A stretch of DNA of 64,000 nucleotides from CAYSCZ01 sp051155775 (GTDB taxonomy: Bacteria; Bacteroidota; Bacteroidia; Cytophagales; Cyclobacteriaceae), in NCBI GenBank assembly GCA_051155775.1, contig DAXETV010000006.1, forward strand, positions 62,001 to 126,000. Reading direction: 5' to 3'. The first letter of the stretch is position 1. Every line of letters begins with the position of its first letter. The translations under genes and the position numbers were made by a program. Positions 46,009 through 53,128 of the stretch are shown here, in pieces. The notes below the pieces were generated by a model. It was not told the origin of the DNA, made no database searches, and was given only the letters and a program-made list of their open reading frames with translations.

Positions 46009-47325
46009 TTAAGACCTCATCATGAACCACTTAAATATGGTTTTATAATTGATCTTTGATCCATGGATCAGAATCCCTATTCGATATATTCTACCGGCAA
46101 ACCAAACAGTTAATATAAATCCTGCTATGAGCAAAACCATAGAAAGAACCAGGTCAAACGCCGGCACTCCAAAAGGTATACGCATCATCATAACCACCGG
46201 GGAAAAAAGTGGGATAACTGACATCCAGAATGCCAAACTACCCTCCGGATCATTTAATACTGCCCCTAGAACAACAATGGAAATAATTAACGGTACTGTA
46301 ACAGGAAACATAAATTGTTGTGTATCAGCATCGCTGTCAGATGCTGACCCTATGGCAGCAAACAAAGCCCCATACAATAAGTATCCTCCCAGAAAATAAA
46401 ATATGAAGCTTAATATAACTTTTGGTATGTCCAGTGTACCTAAAGCAGAAGACACAAAGGAATATATCTCTTCGCCATCATTCTGAAGGTTATCAGCTTC
46501 CCGTTGTTGTGTTTCACTAACCTCAACGGTAGGCATATTTCTGTTTAAATCGAATAGTGTTTTCCCTGCCAACGTTGAAAGAGAAACCGTTAAAATAATC
46601 CAGAGTATAAACTGTGTCAATGCAACCAATGCAATGCCTACGATTTTACCCATCATCAGCTGAAAAGGCTTAACTGATGACAGAATAACCTCTACAATTC
46701 TTGTGGATTTTTCTTCAACCACCCCTCGCATGCATTGAGCTCCATAATAAAAAATAAAGAAATAGACCAGAAACGATCCAATGTAACCTACTGCGGTGGA
46801 AGCTCCTGAATTACTCTCGACTTCCTCTCCTGTGATGGATAAGTTTATGGTATTTATCGATATGGAGGATTTTAATTGCTCAAGCGATGCTTTATCAATC
46901 CCGGACTTTAACAATCGAATGTTTTCGATTTTGGCATTTATCTGCCTTTCCAGCTTTTTCAAAAGGCTTAAGCCCGGATTGGAAGTTGAATAAAAATTTA
47001 TGCCCACGGGATTGTTGATATCAAAAGGAGGAATGTGTAATAAACCAAATTTCTCGTCTTGAATTATATTTTCTTTTGATTTTTCTAAGTTTCTTCCTGA
47101 GACAATAAAGTTTAAGTTTTCAGTATTCTCAAAGGCATCCTTAAAGTAGCCGCTCTCGTCTACCACCGCAATCGTCTTTTCATCGCCTCCGCTCAATGCC
47201 AGTATTGTGGGAACTATTAGCAATGCCGCAAAAAATACCGGGCCAAGTAAGGTGATAATAATAAATGACCGCTTCCTTATCCTCGTGATGAACTCCCTGG
47301 CGATGATTAATCCGATCTTATTCAT
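46009..47325 (-). CDS. ABC-2 type transporter permease (NatB-like)
   Basis: A 438-residue permease. One N-terminal helix (FIIITLLGPVFFAALLIVPTILAL) is followed by a large extracytoplasmic domain (about residues 50-175) and five or six C-terminal helices, as in NatB-type Na+ exporters and related ABC-2 proteins. The segment GVVEEKSTRIVEVILSSVKPFQLMMGKIVGIA is characteristic. It works with the ATPase encoded directly upstream, two bases apart. The exported substrate is not known. Confidence 0.9.
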   Translation of the reverse strand: MNKIGLIIAREFITRIRKRSFIIITLLGPVFFAALLIVPTILALSGGDEKTIAVVDESGYFKDAFENTENLNFIVSGRNLEKSKENIIQDEKFGLLHIPPFDINNPVGINFYSTSNPGLSLLKKLERQINAKIENIRLLKSGIDKASLEQLKSSISINTINLSITGEEVESNSGASTAVGYIGSFLVYFFIFYYGAQCMRGVVEEKSTRIVEVILSSVKPFQLMMGKIVGIALVALTQFILWIILTVSLSTLAGKTLFDLNRNMPTVEVSETQQREADNLQNDGEEIYSFVSSALGTLDIPKVILSFIFYFLGGYLLYGALFAAIGSASDSDADTQQFMFPVTVPLIISIVVLGAVLNDPEGSLAFWMSVIPLFSPVVMMMRIPFGVPAFDLVLSMVLLIAGFILTVWFAGRIYRIGILIHGSKINYKTIFKWFMMRS

Positions 47326-47327
47326 AT

Positions 47328-48239
47328 TTAAGATTTTTGTACTTCGTTGATGAATATTTCATTAATACTGGGAACCTTTTCTTCAAAATGTTTCACTGAG
47401 GTCTTCTCAATAAGAAACTTCAATAGTTCATTGGAAGAATAACCATTCTGGCAACGAACTTCTGAGAAAAAATAGTTCTGGTTGTCCTTTGCCGGTTCTT
47501 GTTTTAATATCTCTAGATGTTCATTGGAGTCGGATAGTCTGCCTTCATGCCAAATAGTATAAGCGTTATTTTTATGTGACGCTTTAATATCTACTTTCTT
47601 TCCCTCCAGGATTTTTTTTGATTTATTTATCAGAGCAATATGATCACATAATGCTTCTACTGACTCCATCCTATGCGTAGAAAAGATTACCGTTGTACCC
47701 TGTTCGCGCAATCTCAAAATTTCCTGTGTAATTATATTGGTATTTACCGGGTCAAAACCTGAGAATGGCTCATCCAAAATAATTAGCGACGGTTCATGAA
47801 GCACTGTAGCCATAAATTGTACCTTCTGCTGCATACCCTTGGATAAATCCTCAACATTTTTATTCCACCACTTTGATAGGTCCAGGCGGTCCAGCCAGAA
47901 TTTTATTCTGGCTTTTGCATCGGCTTTATCCATACCTTTCAACCGTGATAAATAAAGCAGCTGTTCAGCAACTTTCATTTTTTTATACAAACCCCGTTCC
48001 TCAGGTAAGTACCCGATTTTCAGTATGTCTTCCTGGGTTATTGCTTGATCTTCCAAAAAAACTTTCCCCTCATCCGCATTGATGATTTGTGTGATAATCC
48101 TGATCAATGTAGTCTTACCGGCACCATTGGGCCCTAATAAACCATAGATGCTTTGTTTAGGAACAGATAAGCTGACATTATCCAATGCTTTATGATTGGT
48201 ATAATATTTTGAAATAGAATCAATTTTAAGTAAATCCAA
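47328..48239 (-). CDS. ABC transporter ATP-binding protein (NatA-like)
   Basis: A 303-residue ATPase. Walker A is GLLGPNGAGKTTLIR, the signature VEDLSKGMQQKVQ, and Walker B SLIILDEPFSGFDPV; the C-terminal part is a DUF4162-type domain. LSKGMQQK with Lys in place of Gly is usual in this NatA-like subgroup. It is the first gene of the ATPase-permease-GGCT unit and partners the permease downstream. Confidence 0.94.
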   Translation of the reverse strand: MDLLKIDSISKYYTNHKALDNVSLSVPKQSIYGLLGPNGAGKTTLIRIITQIINADEGKVFLEDQAITQEDILKIGYLPEERGLYKKMKVAEQLLYLSRLKGMDKADAKARIKFWLDRLDLSKWWNKNVEDLSKGMQQKVQFMATVLHEPSLIILDEPFSGFDPVNTNIITQEILRLREQGTTVIFSTHRMESVEALCDHIALINKSKKILEGKKVDIKASHKNNAYTIWHEGRLSDSNEHLEILKQEPAKDNQNYFFSEVRCQNGYSSNELLKFLIEKTSVKHFEEKVPSINEIFINEVQKS

Positions 48240-48307
48240 GATTTAGGTGTTTAATTATTTAAACTTAGTAGACATTATCTCAATATTATTACATATCGGG
48301 CCAAAAA

Positions 48308-48335
48308 TAAAAAAAGCCGCTTTTTAGGCGGCTAT
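48308..48335 (-). terminator. Intrinsic terminator after cupredoxin gene
   Basis: On the minus strand AGCCGC (48333-48328) pairs with GCGGCT (48320-48315) and is followed by a T-rich run (TTTTTTTATTTTT). It lies 30 bases past the cupredoxin stop. Confidence 0.85.
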
Positions 48336-48363
48336 CATATCTTCAGAATACGGATTAAGCGAT

Positions 48364-48735
48364 CTATTGAACCACAAGTGAATATTGAGGTGTCGGATTC
48401 AATGGACAGTAATAAACGTATTCGCCGCGCTCTAAAGTTACCTCTTGTGAGGTAGCCGTCTCACCATCAGCTATTATTTCACTTAAATAAGCTTCTTTAA
48501 TGTGGTTGGCTTCATCAGTTTTACCTTTTGGTGCCAACACAAAACCTACTTCATGATCAACTCCTTTATTTTTCACGACAAACTTATAGGGTACTCCGGC
48601 TTTAAGCTCAATCTCAGTTTTATTGAATGCGCCGGGGGTTTGCTTCAGCTTAACAGTTTTTACTGATTGTGCCTTTAGTCCTTGACTAAAGACAACTCCA
48701 ACTAATACGAGAATAAATAAAATTAACTTTTTCAT
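48364..48735 (-). CDS. Cupredoxin-like periplasmic protein
   Basis: A 123-residue exported protein (signal peptide ending LKAQ-SV). The beta-sandwich resembles plastocyanin/azurin: GVPYKFVVKNKGVDHEVGF with H61, and a C-terminal GEYVYYCPLNPTPQYSLVV with C110. In blue copper proteins a second His follows the Cys; here the matching place holds Q117, so copper binding is doubtful or uses another geometry. It is a single gene with its own terminator. Confidence 0.75.
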   Translation of the reverse strand: MKKLILFILVLVGVVFSQGLKAQSVKTVKLKQTPGAFNKTEIELKAGVPYKFVVKNKGVDHEVGFVLAPKGKTDEANHIKEAYLSEIIADGETATSQEVTLERGEYVYYCPLNPTPQYSLVVQ

Positions 48736-48858
48736 TTTGAATGTTTTTTATTCTAAGAAACGGCTGAAGCAATCAGCAGTGAGTATCTAAATTTCCTTAT
48801 TTTAGGTACATATTGCCCCATTTGTACATCTGGTTCTATGTCCTGTCTATCCTGTGGT

Positions 48859-49614
48859 CTATGTTTCTTTTGACGAGTTATTGTTGTTAATAATCACATC
48901 CAACTTATAATTTATATTGTCCAGCTTATTTTCCAGGTTATTCATTCGATTATCGAGCTGGACAATACTATCCTGGATATCTTCATCCTCTATAAAATAA
49001 TCTGTAACTGTTCCAATCAGTGTACTGAATATGATCATACCTATTATGATCAATACGATAGACAGAATCTTGCCTTCTACAGTAACCGGCGGGATATCCT
49101 GAAGAAACCCTACGGTAATGGTGGTAATGGTTGTCCACCAAAGAGAATCTTCAAATGTATTGATCCGATCATTCGCATTTGATTCTAAATGGAAAAAACT
49201 TAAGGCAAACAATAGAATGATCATGATACTCAATAAAACCATGTTCCTTAATGTGCCAAAAGAATTTTTCCTGTTGATGAACGTCCTAAAGAAAAAGCGT
49301 GCTGAGCGTACAACCCTGAGTATTCTGATTATTTTAACAATCCTGCCAGCTCTTAGGGCACCCACCATAGGAATACTCGACACGAAATCTATCCAATTAT
49401 TTTTGAGGTAATACCACTTATTTTTTGCAAACCTTAAACCCGCAAAAAAATCATAAAGAAAAAATAAACATATAATAAAGTCTGCCCAGGTGACAACCTC
49501 TTTAGTTATTACAGAATAATTTGAAATAGAGCTGACGTACAACTCTACCACCACATAAATCGATAAGATTAAAAGGAAATTTTGAAATATTTTACTTTCC
49601 TTAGGATTCCACAT
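48859..49614 (-). CDS. Voltage-gated-type ion channel with altered filter
   Basis: A 251-residue six-helix channel subunit. The S4 helix has basic residues at every third place (R91, K94, R97, R100, R103, R106), typical of voltage sensing. The pore loop reads WWTTITTITVGFLQDIPPVT (filter T167-V168-G169-F170, then L171-Q172-D173), where potassium channels have TVGYGD. The C-terminus forms a short coiled coil (VQLDNRMNNLENKLDNINYKL), which may assemble the tetramer. The ion selectivity cannot be predicted safely. It is a single gene, divergent from the glutaminyl cyclotransferase gene. Confidence 0.85.
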   Translation of the reverse strand: MWNPKESKIFQNFLLILSIYVVVELYVSSISNYSVITKEVVTWADFIICLFFLYDFFAGLRFAKNKWYYLKNNWIDFVSSIPMVGALRAGRIVKIIRILRVVRSARFFFRTFINRKNSFGTLRNMVLLSIMIILLFALSFFHLESNANDRINTFEDSLWWTTITTITVGFLQDIPPVTVEGKILSIVLIIIGMIIFSTLIGTVTDYFIEDEDIQDSIVQLDNRMNNLENKLDNINYKLDVIINNNNSSKET

Positions 49615-49799
49615 GGTCTATTAAAAGAATTTGTTTATAAGCTGATTGAGCTTAAAACCGAACTTAAATAATCAGGCTGAAATAAACGTTTGTCATACAT
49701 AACCATTTGATAATATGATTTATTTGGATGAGTAATAAAGGCTAAATAGATGGCCTCACAAATTTTTTTTCTGACAATTCATGGAATTTTCATTCATTT

Positions 49800-49832
49800 T
49801 TTGGGCTTCATTTTAAGAAATGCGTATATTAC
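49800..49832 (+). promoter_or_regulatory. Candidate promoter for the 49.84 kb leader
   Basis: TTTG (49800-49803) and TATATTAC (49825-49832) are separated by 21 bases. This is a partial match to the Bacteroidota TTTG/TAnnTTTG pattern. Transcription would start near 49839, just before two hairpins. Confidence 0.35.
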
Positions 49833-49837
49833 ACTAG

Positions 49838-49894
49838 AAGTAAAACTTCTTCATACCTATTTAGCAAAACTCAGCCGCCTTAGCGGCTGTTTTA
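49838..49894 (+). ncRNA. Short leader or small RNA ending in a terminator hairpin
   Basis: AGAAGT-AAA-ACTTCT (49837-49851 region) forms one hairpin. AGCCGC-CTTA-GCGGCT (about 49872-49887) forms a second, followed by GTTTTATTTT. The second has the form of an intrinsic terminator but lies only about 10 bases before the cyclotransferase ATG, with no gene upstream on this strand. It may be an attenuator in a leader of about 50 bases, or end a small RNA. The remaining gap from 49615 shows nothing else clear. Confidence 0.4.
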
Positions 49895-49901
49895 TTTTGA
49901 C

Positions 49902-50732
49902 ATGTCCAGGCTTTCTTATTTTATAGTTATTATTTCATTTTTATTGCTCACCTGCTCATCACCAGACGATGAAGGGATCATTGAAGAATTAGCAGATATT
50001 GTGATCAACATCAATGATTCCTCTATGACAGAGGCACCCCCGAAAGATAGTTTAGGCTATATAATCCTTGATACAATCCCCCATAATATAAATGCATTCA
50101 CTCAGGGCTTAACTTTTTTTGAAAATAACCTGTATGAGGGGACAGGTAGGGATTCATGGATAGCTAGAATTGATCAAATAACCGGTGAGCATGAAATACT
50201 CGTCATCCTTGAGCCCAACTTCTTTGGAGAGGGTATAACTATTCTAAATGGAAAGCTATATCAACTTACCTGGAAAAATGAAGTTGGCTTTATCTACAAT
50301 TTAGACCCTATCAGCCAATACAAAAACTTCAATTACAAACACGAGGGTTGGGGAATTACACATGACGGGACCGAATTGATTATTAGTGATGGCAGTCACC
50401 GTATTTACTTTTATGATTCGACATCCTTAACGATCCAGGATACTATTCTGGTTACTGAAGAAGGAAAATTAATAGACCGAATTAATGAATTAGAATATAT
50501 TGATAATCATATCTTTGCAAACCGTTGGTTTAGCGATATTATATTTAAGATAGATCCTAATACTGGAATTGTGATTAACAAATATGATTTTTCGGCAGTA
50601 AGCCAAAGCATTAAAGCAAATTTTCCTTCGTCTGATGTATTGAATGGTATTGCTTATAATCCTTTTGATTCATCTACTATGATAACTGGTAAATTATGGC
50701 CATATATGTATAAAATAAAGTTTACTCAATAA
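49902..50732 (+). CDS. Glutaminyl-peptide cyclotransferase (plant-type) lipoprotein
   Basis: A 276-residue five-bladed beta-propeller-type enzyme that converts N-terminal Gln to pyroglutamate. The lipoprotein signal ends LLT-C, followed by SSPDDEG. Family blocks are HNINAFTQGLTFFENNLYEGTGR, FGEGITILNGKLYQLTWKN and GWGITHDGTELIISDGS, then LNGIAYNPF. In Bacteroidota such enzymes modify secreted proteins whose signal peptidase cleavage leaves Gln at +1, which fits the many AQ-type sites seen in this window (for example gldN, YceI and the M16 protease). Its start follows a terminator-like hairpin. Confidence 0.88.
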   Translation: MSRLSYFIVIISFLLLTCSSPDDEGIIEELADIVININDSSMTEAPPKDSLGYIILDTIPHNINAFTQGLTFFENNLYEGTGRDSWIARIDQITGEHEILVILEPNFFGEGITILNGKLYQLTWKNEVGFIYNLDPISQYKNFNYKHEGWGITHDGTELIISDGSHRIYFYDSTSLTIQDTILVTEEGKLIDRINELEYIDNHIFANRWFSDIIFKIDPNTGIVINKYDFSAVSQSIKANFPSSDVLNGIAYNPFDSSTMITGKLWPYMYKIKFTQ

Positions 50733-50750
50733 TCTTTAAACACCAACATC

Positions 50751-51179
50751 ATAGAAATATTAATTATAACATTAATTCTATCTGCTTTTAATACCGGTCT
50801 CATCTGGTTGATTCAGGTTGTTCATTACCCCGGATTTTTGAGAATACCCAAAAGTGCGTATACGGAGTATCAAAATTTCCATATGCGGTACATTTCATTT
50901 ATTGTTGGCCCGAGTATGCTATTAGAACTCCTGGGCACTGCCAGCTTAATTGCCGACTTGCATCAATTTGATTATCCATGGATGATAGTGGTGGCTTCTT
51001 TATTCTTAGGTGTTGTCTGGGTCGTCACAATAATTGCCACACTGACACATAACCAACTATTATCCGGGTATGACAGAGACAGCATTTACCGGCTTATTAA
51101 AATCAACTGGCTTAGGACAATCAGCTGGACTGTAAGAACAGCCATGCTGGGATTCGCTTTATTTTTTAGCAATTACTAA
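50751..51179 (+). CDS. Small four-helix membrane protein, start not ATG/GTG/TTG
   Basis: About 142 residues with four membrane helices and the motif IQVVHYPGF...YQNFHMRYISFIVGPSMLLEL. TTG at 50808 is the first ordinary start, but it would cut the first helix: in-frame codons upstream read EILIITLILSAFNTGLIW, a clean membrane segment joined to the conserved motif. Between the in-frame TAA of the cyclotransferase (50730-50732) and 50808 there is no ATG, GTG or TTG. ATA 50751 (followed by GAA) is the best placed; ATC 50748 is another. The function is unknown. It follows the cyclotransferase closely. Confidence 0.65.
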   Translation: MEILIITLILSAFNTGLIWLIQVVHYPGFLRIPKSAYTEYQNFHMRYISFIVGPSMLLELLGTASLIADLHQFDYPWMIVVASLFLGVVWVVTIIATLTHNQLLSGYDRDSIYRLIKINWLRTISWTVRTAMLGFALFFSNY

Positions 51180-51244
51180 AAACCCCCACTTTCCACCACC
51201 CCAATTATATCACATTTGATTATCTGGAAATTTTATCCACCCGT

Positions 51245-51266
51245 CTCCATAAATGGAGGTTTTTTA
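51245..51266 (+). terminator. Intrinsic terminator before the dcw cluster
   Basis: CTCCA-TAAA-TGGAG (51245-51258) followed by GTTTTTT insulates the mraZ promoter from upstream plus-strand transcription. Confidence 0.7.
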
Positions 51267-51355
51267 TCTGAAAATTTAGGGCTTCATTCATCTTTTTCGT
51301 TCTCAACTGCTAAAATGATTTAATAACTGCTTAATTATCAGTATTTTATAAAATA

Positions 51356-51380
51356 GTGGGTAAAAGTGGGAGAAAGTGGT
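51356..51380 (+). promoter_or_regulatory. MraZ-box operator repeats
   Basis: Three GTGG repeats at exact 10-base spacing (GTGGG 51356, GTGGG 51366, GTGGT 51376) match the TGGGN5 repeat bound by MraZ in other bacteria. The array abuts or overlaps the -33 region of the mraZ promoter, which fits autoregulation of the cluster. Confidence 0.85.
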
Positions 51381-51409
51381 TGATAATGTTTTAAAATTCC
51401 CTACCTTTG
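51379..51409 (+). promoter_or_regulatory. dcw (mraZ) promoter
   Basis: TACCTTTG (51402-51409) is a perfect TAnnTTTG -7 box. GTTG (51379-51382) is a near -33 box, 19 bases upstream. Transcription would start near 51416, giving a 5' leader of about 16-25 bases. Confidence 0.7.
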
Positions 51410-51440
51410 TTATGGTGGTTTATATTTCTAAATGGCTCAG

Positions 51441-51887
51441 ATGGCTTTACTTACGAGTGAATTTGAGTGTAAGCTGGATACTAAGGGTAGGTTGGTTTTA
51501 CCTGCAAAGATTAAGACGAATCTACCTGAGGTTTCAGCTACCGAATTGGTTCTCCAGAAAGGATTTGAACCTAATATTGTAGTATATCCAATGATGGAGT
51601 ACCGGAAAATCCACAATAAAATATCAGCCTTAAGCGAGTTTCATCCCGAGCAGCGAAAATTGAAACGAAATTTTTTTAGAAGCATCGCACAGGTTGAATT
51701 AGATAATGCAGGAAGGTTTTTAATACCTAAACATATGCTCGCTCATGCACAGTTGGAAAAAGATGTTATAATCATTGGCATGGGCAACTATTTGGAGATT
51801 TGGAATCCAAAGGTATATGAAGATGGATACCTGATCAGTGATTATGAAGAGTATTCAGCCCTGGCGCAGAAATACCTGGATGAATAA
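51441..51887 (+). CDS. mraZ: Transcriptional regulator MraZ
   Basis: About 148 residues with two AbrB-like swapped-hairpin domains: SEFECKLDTKGRLVLPAKIK in the first and QVELDNAGRFLIPKHML in the second. MraZ forms a ring that binds the GTGGG repeats upstream and tunes the division and cell-wall cluster. The start at 51441 (MALLTSEF) matches family N-termini; ATG 51432 (MAQM) is possible. It is first in the dcw operon; its TAA is followed at once by the rsmH start. Confidence 0.93.
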   Translation: MALLTSEFECKLDTKGRLVLPAKIKTNLPEVSATELVLQKGFEPNIVVYPMMEYRKIHNKISALSEFHPEQRKLKRNFFRSIAQVELDNAGRFLIPKHMLAHAQLEKDVIIIGMGNYLEIWNPKVYEDGYLISDYEEYSALAQKYLDE

Positions 51888-51890
51888 GTG

Positions 51891-52793
51891 ATGGAGTATC
51901 ATGTGCCGGTAATGCTCAAGGAGTCGATAGAGGGGTTAGCATTGAAGGCAGACGGCATCTATCTGGACTTAACCTTTGGTGGTGGTGGCCATTCAAGAGC
52001 AATTTTAAAACATATTGGAAATGGAAGGTTAATAGCTTTTGATCAGGATGCTGATGCAAAAGCGCAGGCAGATAAAATATCAGCGCGTTCTTTTCTTTTT
52101 GTAAATAGTAATTACAGACATTGTCAAAAATACCTGAAGTTACATGGGATAGATAAAGTTGATGGGATATTGGCAGATCTGGGTGTTTCTTCCTTTCAGA
52201 TCAATATTCCCGAAAGAGGGTTCTCCACACGCTTTGAGGGGCCTCTTGACATGAGAATGAATATAAAAGCAGCTTTGGATGCCAGAATAGTTGTAAATGA
52301 ATATTCAGAAAAAGAATTAATAAGAATATTCAATACCTATGGCGAACTCTTTAACGCCAGAAAAATAGCCAGAGCCATCACTTCTTCCAGAATCAATGAA
52401 GCCATTAACTCAACCGGGGATTTGAAAAACCTAATCTACCATTACTTACCCCGGGGGAAAGAGAATAAAAATCTAGCTAAGGTATTTCAGGCACTAAGAA
52501 TTGAAGTAAATGATGAATTAGGTGCTTTGAAGGCACTGCTGGAGCAATCAGTGGAGTTGCTAAGCGTTAATGGGAGGATTGTGGTATTAACCTATCATTC
52601 TTTAGAAGATCGCTTAGTTAAGAATTTTTTTAGAAAAGGAAATTTCGAAGGAATAGATAAAAAGGATTTCTATGGCAAAATAATCAGGCCATTAGAACCT
52701 GTAAATAATAAACCAATTATAGCATCCCAGGCTGAAATCAAGGAGAATCCAAGGGCCAGGAGTGCTAAACTAAGAATAGCAGAAAAAATATAA
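51891..52793 (+). CDS. rsmH: 16S rRNA (cytosine-1402-N4)-methyltransferase
   Basis: A 300-residue RsmH (MraW) that methylates C1402 in the ribosomal P site. SAM-binding YLDLTFGGGGHSRAIL, then DGILADLGVSSFQI, PLDMRMN and LTYHSLEDRLVKNFF blocks are all present. GTG 51888 directly after the mraZ stop could start one codon earlier, but ATG 51891 (MEYHVPVML) is the conserved start. It is second in the dcw cluster, as usual. Confidence 0.95.
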   Translation: MEYHVPVMLKESIEGLALKADGIYLDLTFGGGGHSRAILKHIGNGRLIAFDQDADAKAQADKISARSFLFVNSNYRHCQKYLKLHGIDKVDGILADLGVSSFQINIPERGFSTRFEGPLDMRMNIKAALDARIVVNEYSEKELIRIFNTYGELFNARKIARAITSSRINEAINSTGDLKNLIYHYLPRGKENKNLAKVFQALRIEVNDELGALKALLEQSVELLSVNGRIVVLTYHSLEDRLVKNFFRKGNFEGIDKKDFYGKIIRPLEPVNNKPIIASQAEIKENPRARSAKLRIAEKI

Positions 52794-52801
52794 AATATAT
52801 A

Positions 52802-53128
52802 ATGAAAGAACGTCTTATTCAAGTTATTGAACGCGTGAACTTTATAAAGAAAGTGAAGGATGGCATCCCCCCTGAATGGGTACCCAGGATACTTTTTTTA
52901 TGCCTGTTAGGTGTGATATACATCGGCAGCAGACACCGGATGGAAAAGCTTATAAGGGAAGCAAATAAGCTGGAACAAAGAATTGAAGATTTAAGGGCGA
53001 ATTATATCACATTGAAAGCGGAATATATGATGGCAGGTAAGCCATCAGAAATATCAAAAAGAGTTAAGAAAATCGGATTGGTTGAAACACTGAATCCTCC
53101 GGAAAAAATTGTAGTGAAAGAAAATTGA
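52802..53128 (+). CDS. ftsL: FtsL-like division protein
   Basis: A 108-residue bitopic protein: a cytoplasmic segment to about residue 25, one membrane helix (WVPRILFLCLLGVIYIG) and a periplasmic coiled coil (REANKLEQRIEDLRANYITLKAEYM). Position between rsmH and ftsI and the architecture identify it as the FtsL-like subunit of the divisome; sequence identity in this family is low. The TGA stop overlaps the TTG start of ftsI. Confidence 0.85.
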   Translation: MKERLIQVIERVNFIKKVKDGIPPEWVPRILFLCLLGVIYIGSRHRMEKLIREANKLEQRIEDLRANYITLKAEYMMAGKPSEISKRVKKIGLVETLNPPEKIVVKEN

